Source of the DNA: Polyangiaceae bacterium
GTDB taxonomy: Bacteria > Myxococcota_A > Polyangia > Polyangiales > Polyangiaceae
DNA: 8,960 nt
NCBI GenBank assembly: GCA_025934595.1
Contig: JAICXU010000083.1
Span: 1 to 8,960, forward strand
Reading direction: 5' to 3'
Part shown: in pieces, positions 1-6,393 of the stretch
How positions within the stretch are numbered: position 1 is the stretch's first letter
Layout: each line of letters begins with the position of its first letter
Notes under the pieces: generated by a model
The model's database searches: none
What the model was told of the DNA's origin: nothing
The model's input: the letters and a program-made list of their open reading frames with translations, nothing else
Translations under genes and position numbers: made by a program

Positions 1-1
1 C

Positions 2-505
2 GTCGCTGCCGTCGGCCGAATCGCCGGCGGCCTGCTCACGGCGCAGGATCTCGCATCCGCCAAAGCCACGGTCGAGAAGTGCGCCGTAAGCGCGACGGGC
101 GATCGCGAAATCGCGTGCGCGCCGTGGAGCAGCGATGCTCGCGCGGCGACCTCCACGATCCACTTCGTGCTCGCCGCCGATGCGCGCGGTCGGGTCGCTG
201 CGGCGTCCTACGAGGTCTCGAGCGACGCCGTTCCACTCAGCGCGTTCGATCTCGCGGCGCCGCGCCACGCTTCTCCCGTGCTTCGCGGGAGAGAACGCAC
301 GCGTCCCGGCGACGCCTTGCCGGCGTGCGCACCTCTCGCCATCTTTCGAACGAAGGCGGGTTGGGAAGCGGTCGTCGGTGCCGGCGATCTCACGACCGAC
401 GGCATCGTCCAGCGCACCGTCGGCTCGATCGGCGACAGCCTGCGAAAAATGGGATCATCCGCGCGAGCCATCGCTCGCAGCGACGATCGTCTGACGGTGT
501 TCTGA
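2..505 (+). CDS. C-terminal part of an unrecognised protein (5' end outside the window)
   Basis: The reading frame is open from the left edge to a TGA at 503-505, giving 167 visible residues. Its codons are rich in third-position G/C, as in the neighbouring genes, which supports real coding. No start codon choice can be made because the frame enters from outside; a GTG at 167 lies in frame, but coding-like sequence continues well upstream of it. The visible part has three Cys residues (in KCAV, IACAP and PACAP contexts) and a moderately hydrophobic, Ala-rich composition, without a clear membrane segment. This could fit an exported or lipoprotein-type domain, but I do not recognise a family. 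It converges on rpmB with 27 bp between the two stop codons. The existence of the gene is fairly sure; its function is unknown. Confidence 0.6.
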   Translation, partial: VAAVGRIAGGLLTAQDLASAKATVEKCAVSATGDREIACAPWSSDARAATSTIHFVLAADARGRVAAASYEVSSDAVPLSAFDLAAPRHASPVLRGRERTRPGDALPACAPLAIFRTKAGWEAVVGAGDLTTDGIVQRTVGSIGDSLRKMGSSARAIARSDDRLTVF

Positions 506-532
506 TGGCGCGGAGGCTTGCGCGCGTCCTGG

Positions 533-760
533 CTAGGCGAGGCTGACGCCGTGGCGCTTCGCGTATTCGGAGACGCCGATGCGGTCGATCGTCCGGATGT
601 CGCGCGTCGTCAAATTGAGCGTGATGAAGCGTTTGAGCTCCGGCACCCACACGCGACGCGTTTGGATGTTCACGTTCTGCCAACGCTTGGTCTTGATGTT
701 CGAGTGGGAGACGTTCTGCGCCTTGAGCTTCCGCTTCCCCGTGATGTCGCTCTTCGCCAT
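533..760 (-). CDS. rpmB: Large ribosomal subunit protein bL28
   Basis: This encodes a 75-residue L28, close to the usual 60-80 residues, a small basic protein of the 50S subunit. Family features are visible: an ITGKR start (residues 6-10), NVSHSNIKTKRW (16-27), the RRVWVPELKRFITLNLTTR core (35-53) and a C-terminal DRIGV segment (59-63). It is the Cys-free form: the N-terminal CxxC zinc ribbon of many L28 proteins is replaced by KSDITGK. The ATG at 758-760 was chosen because a GAGG ribosome binding site (plus-strand CCTC at 770-773) lies 9 nt upstream and because MAKSDITGKR is the conserved N-terminus; the frame stays open 12 codons further, but that extension does not look like L28. It lies 102 bp downstream of the membrane-protein gene and appears to have its own promoter. 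Confidence 0.96.
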   Translation of the reverse strand: MAKSDITGKRKLKAQNVSHSNIKTKRWQNVNIQTRRVWVPELKRFITLNLTTRDIRTIDRIGVSEYAKRHGVSLA

Positions 761-794
761 GACTGAAATCCTCGGAACCCTTGAGAGGCGGCGC

Positions 795-823
795 AAAGTG
801 ACGGAAAGAGCCCCCTATGTCAA
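795..823 (-). promoter_or_regulatory. Candidate sigma70-type promoter of rpmB
   Basis: Reading the minus strand, a perfect TTGACA -35 box lies at 818-823. A 17-nt spacer leads to CACTTT at 795-800, which is a poor -10 match (2 of 6). Transcription would begin near 788 and leave a leader of roughly 28 nt before the rpmB ATG. The spacing and the perfect -35 box favour a real promoter; the -10 box is the weak point. The same TTGACAT word starts the candidate promoter at 6334. Confidence 0.4.
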
Positions 824-862
824 GCGCGGTCGGTTTTTTCAGTCGGAAGCCGGAGCGCCCGT

Positions 863-2002
863 CTAGTCGTCGCCCAGGGATTCGGGCCGATCGTCTTCGC
901 CCAAGTGTGCGGGCTCGCTCGCGGTTTCGGCGCTGATTCCGACGATTTGATGCACGTCCACGCGACGCGCCCATTTTCCCAAGAGCGCCGCGAAGAGCTG
1001 GAAAATCGCATGTGCCGCGAGCGTGGCGGCGACCCATTCGCCGACCCCGCCTGCCAAAAAGCTCCACGCGTGCGGCTCGAAGAAGGCGTCGCCACCGGCG
1101 ATCCACCCGGACGCGCGAAGCCCGATGCCGGCGGCATGCGTCGTGACGATGAGGGCGCCCCAAAATGCACCGAACGCCGTCGTCTCCGCGCCCATGAATC
1201 CGAATCCTGCCCCGAGCACGGCAAGGAGAACGATGCCATCGGCGACGCGGGTGACGATGGGTGCCGTCGCATCCCAAGCCGTGAGCGCGAAGCCCACGCC
1301 CGCGGGGATCGATGCGAGCAGCGCGAGCGCGAGGATGACGCGCGCGACCTTGAATGCTCGATAGCGCGAGCGAAAGAGGAGCGCGCCCGGCAAAATCGTG
1401 AGCGCGACGAGCGTCGCTTGATCGAAGAGCGCGCCGCGCCCGTGCATTGCCGCGAGCGGACCTTCGCCCTGTGCGCCGAGGACGAGCGGAACGAGGCTCG
1501 CCGTCACCGCGAGAAGGGCGCGCACCGCGTACGGCACCGGCAAAAGCGCAGCGAACGCGGCGATGACGGCCGTCGCCGCCGAGGCTTGGAAAAGCGCGCG
1601 AGGGAAAATGCCGAGGAAGGAGAAAAGGGCCGCGCCGCCGAACGCCAACGAAAAAAGGAGCAGCCACAGGATGATGAGGCGCTGCGCAGGCGCGAGCGGC
1701 GCGACGTCCTCACGCAAAATGTCGGACGCGAGGACCGGCGGAGCGACGGGCGCGCGCGGCTGCGAATTCGGCGGCGGAGGCGCGCTGTCGGTCGGCAGCG
1801 TCGTCATCGACATCGGCGGGCGCTCGGATCCGCCTCCGATTTGCTCCCACGGCGCGATGCGAGGAATCGACGGCAGCGACGGCGGCGGCCGCGAGCTCAT
1901 GGTGTCGCGTTGCGCCTCTGGCGGCTCGCTCGTTTTCGCGCGGGTCTCGCCGGATTCCGCATTATCGATTTTCCCCGGCGGGAAAGAAGGGGAGGACCTC
2001 AT
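863..2002 (-). CDS. Polytopic membrane protein of unknown function with long Pro-rich N-terminal tail
   Basis: The protein has 379 residues. Residues 1 to about 105 are polar, rich in Pro and Ser (PPPSLPSIPR, APPPPNSQPR) and probably disordered. From 109 onwards there are about seven or eight hydrophobic segments: roughly 109-131, 139-156, 159-177, 195-211, 220-240, 255-271, 277-295 and 312-342. A short acidic C-terminal tail ends in EDDRPESLGDD. It is therefore an integral membrane protein, presumably of the inner membrane; I recognise no family and assign no substrate. The ATG at 2000-2002 has a GAGG site (plus strand 2011-2014) with an 8-nt spacer, and that site overlaps the TGA stop of the amidohydrolase gene. 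The two genes are therefore very likely co-transcribed and possibly translationally coupled. ATG codons at residues 35 and 64 are alternative starts but are less favoured. Confidence 0.8.
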   Translation of the reverse strand: MRSSPSFPPGKIDNAESGETRAKTSEPPEAQRDTMSSRPPPSLPSIPRIAPWEQIGGGSERPPMSMTTLPTDSAPPPPNSQPRAPVAPPVLASDILREDVAPLAPAQRLIILWLLLFSLAFGGAALFSFLGIFPRALFQASAATAVIAAFAALLPVPYAVRALLAVTASLVPLVLGAQGEGPLAAMHGRGALFDQATLVALTILPGALLFRSRYRAFKVARVILALALLASIPAGVGFALTAWDATAPIVTRVADGIVLLAVLGAGFGFMGAETTAFGAFWGALIVTTHAAGIGLRASGWIAGGDAFFEPHAWSFLAGGVGEWVAATLAAHAIFQLFAALLGKWARRVDVHQIVGISAETASEPAHLGEDDRPESLGDD

Positions 2003-2012
2003 CGAGACAACC

Positions 2013-2819
2013 TCAGCGTAGCGCCGTTTGGCCGAGTTTTTCCACTAACGCCGCGCACCATGTGCGCACGTCGTCGAATTGGGCCGTCGGCGTGAGGCTC
2101 ACTTCATCCATGTAGAGGCGGCGCGCGATCTCGACTTGGACGGCGTGAATGCCGGTCTGCGGTCGCCCGTACGTGCGCGTCGCGTAGCCGCCTTTGTAGG
2201 GCTCGTCATGGCGCACGTTCCAGCCGTGTGCGCGGGCGTGGGCCTCGACGAGATCGATGAGCTTTCCTGCCGCCGTCGTGCGCCCTTGGCTCCCCGGCAC
2301 CACGTCGGCGCGTACGGCGCCGCCGCGACCGACGCTCGGCATCGAATGGGCGGCGAGGAGCACGGCGATGCCGAAGCGGCTTTTTTTCTCGGCTAAAAGT
2401 CGCTTCAGAGTCGCGTGATAAGGGCGATGGATGCGATCGAGCCGCGCGTCGACGTCGGCGCGCGTGATGGGCCGGCCGATGCATGGTTCGCCCTGCGTGG
2501 TCGTGTGCCACACGAGCCCGCGTGGCATGCGCGCGCCGTCGCGATCCCAGTCGTCCTCGGCGCGATTCAAATCGACGACGTAACGCGACGCTTTCGCGAC
2601 GAGGAGCGTCGCGCCCCGAAGAGGCGCGTCCACGTAAAGGCGGTCGACGAGGAGATCGGCGTCACGACCCAGCGAGCGGACGGGCGCGATGAGATCGCGC
2701 ACGAAAGGCGGCGGAACGAGCAGGCCCGCGTGCGGAATCTCGACGACCACCGGTGTTTCATTTTCGGTGGGGAGGGTGACCGAAAAGAGCTCCTCCTCTT
2801 CGGCCGTCGAGGCGTGCAT
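2013..2819 (-). CDS. N-formylglutamate amidohydrolase (FGase) family protein
   Basis: This 268-residue protein matches the FGase family (the HutG type hydrolyses N-formyl-L-glutamate to formate and glutamate in histidine degradation). Motifs in order are IPHAG (28-32), DAD (53-55), VDRLY (58-62), RYVVDLNR (79-86), PYH (133-135), AAHSMPS (156-162), PYKGGYATRTYG (207-218) and QVEI with LYMDE (228-239). By analogy with M14-like zinc hydrolases, His30, the Asp pair and His158 would bind metal and Glu230 would be catalytic; this is inference. The Asp that usually stands two residues before the HS motif is Ala156 here. No other histidine-utilisation gene is nearby, so the true substrate is uncertain and I give no gene symbol. 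The ATG at 2819 follows the xerD stop by 20 bp and has only a weak ribosome binding site; no better in-frame start is seen. Confidence 0.88.
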   Translation of the reverse strand: MHASTAEEEELFSVTLPTENETPVVVEIPHAGLLVPPPFVRDLIAPVRSLGRDADLLVDRLYVDAPLRGATLLVAKASRYVVDLNRAEDDWDRDGARMPRGLVWHTTTQGEPCIGRPITRADVDARLDRIHRPYHATLKRLLAEKKSRFGIAVLLAAHSMPSVGRGGAVRADVVPGSQGRTTAAGKLIDLVEAHARAHGWNVRHDEPYKGGYATRTYGRPQTGIHAVQVEIARRLYMDEVSLTPTAQFDDVRTWCAALVEKLGQTALR

Positions 2820-2839
2820 CGCCCGACACGAATATCATT

Positions 2840-3724
2840 TCACGCGCGAGGATGGGCCTTCGCGTGCGCGCGTCTCACGTGGTCTTGCGCCACGCGCGTA
2901 TAAATCTCGGTCGTTCCGAGGTCGGCGTGGCCGAGCATCGCCTGCACGGCGCGGAGATCGGCGCCCCCCGCGAGGAGATGCGTGGCGAACGAGTGACGAA
3001 GCTTGTGCGGCGAGAGCGGCGCCGAAATCCCCGCCGCCCGCGCATAACGGCGGAGCAATTTCCAGAATCCTTGACGTGTAAAGGATCCTCCGCGGGGAGA
3101 CACGAAGAGCGCGCGCGCGTTCGGCTTCGCGGTCTTGGGGCGAACGTCTTTCAAGTACGTCGTGAGATGCGCGAGCGCGACCTCGCCGACGGGCACCACG
3201 CGTCTCTTGCCGCCTTTTCCGAGCGGTTTGACGATTCCGGTTTGCAGGTCGACGTCGCCGATTCCGAGCGAGCAGAGCTCGGAGACGCGAAGGCCCGACG
3301 CGTACATCAAGTGGATCATCGACGCGTCGCGAATGCCGCGATCTTTCGAGACGTCCGGCGTGGCGAGGAGACGCGAGATCTCGTCGAAGGAAAACGTACG
3401 CGGCAAGCGGCGTCCGAGCTTCGGGCGATCGACCATCTCGGTGGGGTCGACCTTGATCTCTTTTTCGCGGAGCAAGAACTTGAAGAACCCGCGCAGCGCC
3501 GACAGCTGCCTGGCCGACGAGCGCGCACCGAAGCCGCGCTCCACGTTGCCGGCGAGAAGCTCCGCGATGTCGCCGGAGTCGATTTTTTCCACCTCGCGCT
3601 CTTCGCCGGCTTGCGCCAGGAGCGCACCGAGATCACGCGCGTAGGCTTCGAGGGTGTTCCTCGAGAGCGCACGCTCGACGCGAAGGTGATCGAGAAAGAC
3701 GTCGATCGCGCGCGCGAGGTTCAC
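2840..3724 (-). CDS. xerD: Site-specific tyrosine recombinase XerD
   Basis: The protein has 294 residues, against about 298 for XerC/XerD. With XerC it resolves chromosome dimers at dif during cell division. The N-terminal core-binding domain (about 1-95) includes LDHLRVERALSRNTLEAYARDL, and the catalytic domain follows. The full active-site set is present: Arg146 (GLRVSEL), Lys170 (GKGGK), His240 and Arg243 (SPHKLRHSFATHLL), His266 (LGHADLGTT) and the nucleophile Tyr275 (IYTRV). XerD rather than XerC is favoured by the N-terminal ALSRNTLEAY pattern, the PKLGRRLP linker and the C-terminus ending in HPRA. The start is GTG at 3722-3724: an in-frame TAG lies four codons upstream, so little choice exists, although the ribosome binding site is poor. 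It sits 76 bp after trpC and 20 bp before the amidohydrolase gene. No XerC gene or clear dif site is in the window. Confidence 0.93.
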   Translation of the reverse strand: MNLARAIDVFLDHLRVERALSRNTLEAYARDLGALLAQAGEEREVEKIDSGDIAELLAGNVERGFGARSSARQLSALRGFFKFLLREKEIKVDPTEMVDRPKLGRRLPRTFSFDEISRLLATPDVSKDRGIRDASMIHLMYASGLRVSELCSLGIGDVDLQTGIVKPLGKGGKRRVVPVGEVALAHLTTYLKDVRPKTAKPNARALFVSPRGGSFTRQGFWKLLRRYARAAGISAPLSPHKLRHSFATHLLAGGADLRAVQAMLGHADLGTTEIYTRVAQDHVRRAHAKAHPRA

Positions 3725-3757
3725 GACGAAAGACTAGCCGCGATCCGAAATCCAGCC

Positions 3758-3776
3758 AATTTTACGGCAAATTATC
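3758..3776. other. AT-rich dyad in the trpC-xerD gap, with a -10-like GATAAT on the minus strand
   Basis: The 76-bp gap between the trpC stop and the xerD start holds an AT-rich patch that stands out from the GC-rich surroundings. AATTT (3758-3762) and AAATT (3769-3773) form an inverted repeat around a 6-nt centre, TACGGC. On the minus strand, GATAAT at 3771-3776 resembles a -10 box and would give a leader of about 40 nt before the xerD GTG. No good -35 is seen at the expected distance: TTGAGA lies 22 nt upstream, which is too far. Either a promoter for xerD or a recombinase or regulator binding site is possible. Confidence 0.3.
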
Positions 3777-3800
3777 CATGAGCGCGCAGGCTCGTCGCTC

Positions 3801-4607
3801 TCAAGACCACGCGGCATCGGCGAAGCGAGCGAGAAGGGCGGAAGGATCTTCTTCGCGCATCAAGATTTCGCCGATGAGCGCGCCGTCGGCGCGTCCGCGC
3901 GCGACTTGCCCGAGATCGGCTTCGGTCTTCACGCCCGAGAGATGGAGCGCTACGCGATCGGGCGGAATGGCGGCCACGAGGGCGCTCGCTCGCTTCGAAT
4001 CGATCGCGAGCGTATCGAGATCGCGCGCGTTCACTCCGATGATGCGCGCGGGCGTGTCGAGCGCACGTGCGAGCTCTTCGTCATTCGCGATTTCGACGAG
4101 TGGCTCGAGCCCGCGACTCTTCGCGCCGTGCACGAGCAAGGAAAGCTCGTCGCGGTCGAGGATGCGCGCGATGATCAAGATCGCGTCGGCTCCGCGTGCG
4201 CGCGCGACGTCGAGCTGCCTCGCGTCGAGCACGAATTCCTTGCAGAGCAGCGGCACGAGCGGGTGCGCATCGTCGAGGGCGGCGCGCGCGCTTTCGAGGT
4301 CGGCGTAGGATCCATCGAAAAAAGGACCGTCGCAGAGGACGCTGACCATCGAGGCGCCTGCGTTCGCATAAGCGACAGCGCGTTCGGCGGCGCTCATTTT
4401 CTTCGAAAGCGGCCCCGCGCTCGGGCTCTTGAATTTGACCTCGGCGATGAGGCGCAGCGGCGCGCCGATGTCGCGTGCGAGCACGCTGGGCACGTCGATC
4501 GTCCGGCGGCCGAGGCTTCGCTCGACGGCGCTCCGAGGCACGCCGTCTTCGGTGAGCTTCGCGATCTCCTCGCGCTTCTTCTTCACGATGTCGGCGAGAA
4601 CGCTCAT
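3801..4607 (-). CDS. trpC: Indole-3-glycerol phosphate synthase
   Basis: TrpC closes the ring of 1-(2-carboxyphenylamino)-1-deoxyribulose 5-phosphate to form indole-3-glycerol phosphate in tryptophan synthesis. The protein has 268 residues, a normal length for a single-domain TIM-barrel enzyme with no TrpF fusion. Motifs are IAEVKFKSPSAG (54-65, with Glu56 and Lys58), FFDGSYADLE (96-105), LLCKEFVLD (120-128, Lys123 as likely general acid), PLVEIAND (169-176, Glu172 as likely general base), IGVNARDLDTL (190-200, Asn193), LSGVKTEADL (223-232) and GEILM (246-250). The usual ESG phosphate/active-site motif reads LSG, with Leu223 in place of Glu. The ATG at 4605-4607 overlaps the trpD stop by 4 bp (ATGA), so translation is probably coupled. 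A much longer open frame upstream is a shadow through trpD. Confidence 0.95.
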   Translation of the reverse strand: MSVLADIVKKKREEIAKLTEDGVPRSAVERSLGRRTIDVPSVLARDIGAPLRLIAEVKFKSPSAGPLSKKMSAAERAVAYANAGASMVSVLCDGPFFDGSYADLESARAALDDAHPLVPLLCKEFVLDARQLDVARARGADAILIIARILDRDELSLLVHGAKSRGLEPLVEIANDEELARALDTPARIIGVNARDLDTLAIDSKRASALVAAIPPDRVALHLSGVKTEADLGQVARGRADGALIGEILMREEDPSALLARFADAAWS

Positions 4608-5644
4608 TCGAGACCCGCGAGCTTTCGCGCGGCCTTGCGCCATGACCAGAGCTTTTCTTTCGCGTCGCCGCGATCGATGGCCGCGCGTGCGCGCAGGGTC
4701 GCTGCACGCGGATCCGATTCGAGGCCAGCGACGAGAAGCGCGGCGGCGGCGTTGATGACGACCGAGCTCTTCGCAGGGTGCTCGTCGACGTGTCGATCGA
4801 AGATCGCGGCGATTTCGGTGGCGTTCGCGTCCGCGCTGCGGCCTTCGATGGAACGCTGGATTTTCGGCGGGGATTCGAATTCGTCGGCGGTGATGAGGCG
4901 CTCGTGCACGGTGCCGTCCTCGCGTAGCTCCGAGACGCGCGTCGGTGCGTCGGTGCTGATCTCGTCGAGGCCATCTTCGGCGCGCACGACCCACGCGCGT
5001 TTTACGCCGAGCTTGCCGAGCGCGCGCGCCATCACGGGTCGCAGCGCGTCGTCGTAGACTCCGACGAGCTGGTGAGTGGCTCGCGCGGGATTCGCGAGCG
5101 GGCCGAGCGCGTTGAAAATCGTGCGCACGCCGAGCTCCTTTCGCGCCGCGCCCGCGTGCTTCAAGGCCGGATGATGGGCGGGCGCGAAGAGAAACGTGAT
5201 GCCGACGTCGCGGAGAAGCGCGCTCTGCATGTCCGGCGTGAGGTCGATCGGAATGCCCAACGCTTCGATCACGTCGGCGCTGCCGCAGCGGCTCGAGACG
5301 GATCGATTGCCATGCTTCGCGACCGCGACGCCGCACGCGGCGACGACGATGGCGGCGGCGGTCGAAATGTTCAGGCTCCCCGATCCGTCGCCGCCCGTGC
5401 CGCACGTGTCGATGACCACGTCGCGTTCGTGCGCGATCGGCGTCATCGCTTCCCGCATGGCTTCGGCGCCCGCCGCGATGACCTCTTCGGTTTCGGCCCC
5501 GAGCGCGCGGAGGCTCGCGACGAACGCGCCGACCTGCACGGGCGTCCATTCGCCGCGCAAAATGGCTCCGAAAGCCGCGCGCGCGCTCGGCGAGTCGAGG
5601 GATTTCTTCGCGGCGAGGAGAGAGAACGCCTCCGAAAATTTCAT
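4604..5644 (-). CDS. trpD: Anthranilate phosphoribosyltransferase
   Basis: TrpD transfers the phosphoribosyl group of PRPP to anthranilate, the second committed step of tryptophan synthesis. The protein has 346 residues, typical of the stand-alone enzyme. The N-terminal helical domain (about 1-70) carries RGEWTPVQVGAFVASLR. The PRPP site follows: DTCGTGGDGSGSLNIST (79-95), KHGNRSVSSRCGSADVIEALG (110-130 overall) and the anthranilate-binding region AHHPALKH (156-163) with Arg174 in VRTIFNALGPLANPA. The metal-binding DGLDEI motif is at 224-229. All hallmark residues look intact. The ATG at 5642-5644 overlaps the trpG stop by 4 bp, and a strong GGGGAGG site lies about 10 nt upstream inside the end of trpG. 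It is the middle gene of trpG-trpD-trpC. Confidence 0.97.
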   Translation of the reverse strand: MKFSEAFSLLAAKKSLDSPSARAAFGAILRGEWTPVQVGAFVASLRALGAETEEVIAAGAEAMREAMTPIAHERDVVIDTCGTGGDGSGSLNISTAAAIVVAACGVAVAKHGNRSVSSRCGSADVIEALGIPIDLTPDMQSALLRDVGITFLFAPAHHPALKHAGAARKELGVRTIFNALGPLANPARATHQLVGVYDDALRPVMARALGKLGVKRAWVVRAEDGLDEISTDAPTRVSELREDGTVHERLITADEFESPPKIQRSIEGRSADANATEIAAIFDRHVDEHPAKSSVVINAAAALLVAGLESDPRAATLRARAAIDRGDAKEKLWSWRKAARKLAGLE

Positions 5645-6243
5645 GCGTGAGCCGCCTCCCCGCGCTCCGGCGAGAGATCACGCAGCCAATTTCCGAGGAG
5701 ATCCTTGCCGAGCGCAGTGAGGATGCTCTCGGGATGAAACTGCACGCCCTGTATATTGAATGTACGGTGGCGGAGACCCATGATCTCGCCTTCGCGCGTC
5801 CATGCGGACACTTCGAGGCACTCCGGAAGGGAAGCGCGCTCGACGATCAGCGAGTGGTACCTCGTGGCCGTGAAAGGCGATGGAAGACCGGAAAACACGC
5901 CGGTTTCGTCATGCTCGATCGGCGAGGTGCGACCGTGCATCAAGCGGTCGGCTCGCACGACTTTGCCTCCGAAGGCTTGTCCGATCGACTGATGGCCGAG
6001 ACACACGCCCAAGATCGGAACCTTGCCCGCCATCTTTTGAATAGAAGACAAAGACACGCCGGCTTCGTTCGGCGTGCAGGGGCCGGGCGAGATCAAGAGC
6101 CCGTCCGCGCCGGCGCCGGCGACCCCCTCCGCGTCGAGCTCGTCGTTCTTCACGACCCGCGTTTCCGCCCCTAGCTCGCCCAGGTATTGGACGAGATTGA
6201 ACGTAAAGGAGTCGTAGTTGTCGATCACCAATACCAGCGCCAC
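5641..6243 (-). CDS. trpG: Anthranilate/aminodeoxychorismate synthase glutamine amidotransferase subunit
   Basis: This class I glutamine amidotransferase releases ammonia from glutamine for the TrpE (or PabB) large subunit, which is not encoded in the window. With the GTG start at 6241-6243 the protein has 200 residues, close to the usual 190-195. Motifs are VIDNYDSFTFNLVQYL (6-21), LLISPGPCTPNEAGVS (49-64, oxyanion strand), the nucleophile Cys81 in GVCLGHQSIG, HGRTSPIEH (103-111), and His170 with Glu172 in QFHPES. The triad is complete. The GTG is preferred because GAGAGGTG lies about 5 nt upstream; an in-frame ATG eight codons further up (6265-6267) lacks such a site. Its location ahead of trpD and trpC points to a tryptophan role, but these subunits often also serve folate synthesis (PabA). 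It is the first gene of the coupled block, with no trpE directly upstream. Confidence 0.94.
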   Translation of the reverse strand: MALVLVIDNYDSFTFNLVQYLGELGAETRVVKNDELDAEGVAGAGADGLLISPGPCTPNEAGVSLSSIQKMAGKVPILGVCLGHQSIGQAFGGKVVRADRLMHGRTSPIEHDETGVFSGLPSPFTATRYHSLIVERASLPECLEVSAWTREGEIMGLRHRTFNIQGVQFHPESILTALGKDLLGNWLRDLSPERGEAAHA

Positions 6244-6393
6244 GTCGTCACCTCTCGAGCCGGGCATCCAAGCGCGCAGACCTGACGCGCGTCTAGGCGC
6301 CCTCCGAGCCAAGGCTAACCCCTTGTCTTCGGTTTGACATGAGGACAGCGAAAAACGTACCTTTCGGGACCTCGTTTCAAGGAGCCAACTCGG
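6244..6393. promoter_or_regulatory. Divergent intergenic region between trpG and the plus-strand membrane-protein gene
   Basis: This 150-bp spacer must hold the start signals for both directions. The plus-strand promoter is listed separately. Towards trpG I find no convincing -35/-10 pair, no run of Trp codons suggesting a leader peptide, and no clear attenuator with a T tract. There is one imperfect hairpin: GCGCAGAC (6274-6281) can pair with GTCT (6291-6294) and, past a 2-nt bulge, GCGC (6297-6300), around a 9-nt loop. Its role, if any, is unknown. Confidence 0.35.
6334..6363 (+). promoter_or_regulatory. Candidate sigma70-type promoter for the 401-residue membrane-protein gene
   Basis: A perfect TTGACA -35 box lies at 6334-6339. 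After an 18-nt spacer comes TACCTT at 6358-6363, which matches three of six -10 positions. Transcription would start near 6370, giving a leader of about 24 nt. An AAGGAG ribosome binding site at 6379-6384 sits 9 nt before the ATG at 6394. The set of elements is coherent, though the -10 box is weak. Confidence 0.5.

Noticed and set aside
508..525. Possible terminator between the converging first gene and rpmB (GCGCG pairing with CGCGC)
   Set aside because: The stem is only 5 bp, the loop is 8 nt and there is no T tract, so it is not convincing.
828..848. T-run (GGTTTTTTC) that could mark a terminator between the membrane-protein gene and rpmB
   Set aside because: The sequence around it holds a direct repeat of CCGAC on the minus strand rather than an inverted repeat, so no stem forms before the run.
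905..2095. Plus-strand open frame of 396 codons opposite the membrane-protein gene
   Set aside because: The product is a charged Arg/Glu-rich string typical of the reverse strand of a GC-rich gene. The minus strand here gives clear hydrophobic segments and a coupled ribosome binding site.
2852..3781. Plus-strand open frame opposite xerD
   Set aside because: XerD on the minus strand has all six active-site residues; the opposite frame has no recognisable feature.
3778..3803. GAGCG/CGCTC inverted repeat after the trpC stop as a terminator
   Set aside because: It is a 5-bp stem with a long loop and no T tract; it may be chance in GC-rich DNA.
4608..5681. Long minus-strand extension of the trpC frame through trpD
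   Set aside because: It is an Arg-rich shadow frame. TrpC begins at MSVLADIV, at the ATGA overlap, and trpD is intact in another frame, so there is no fusion protein.
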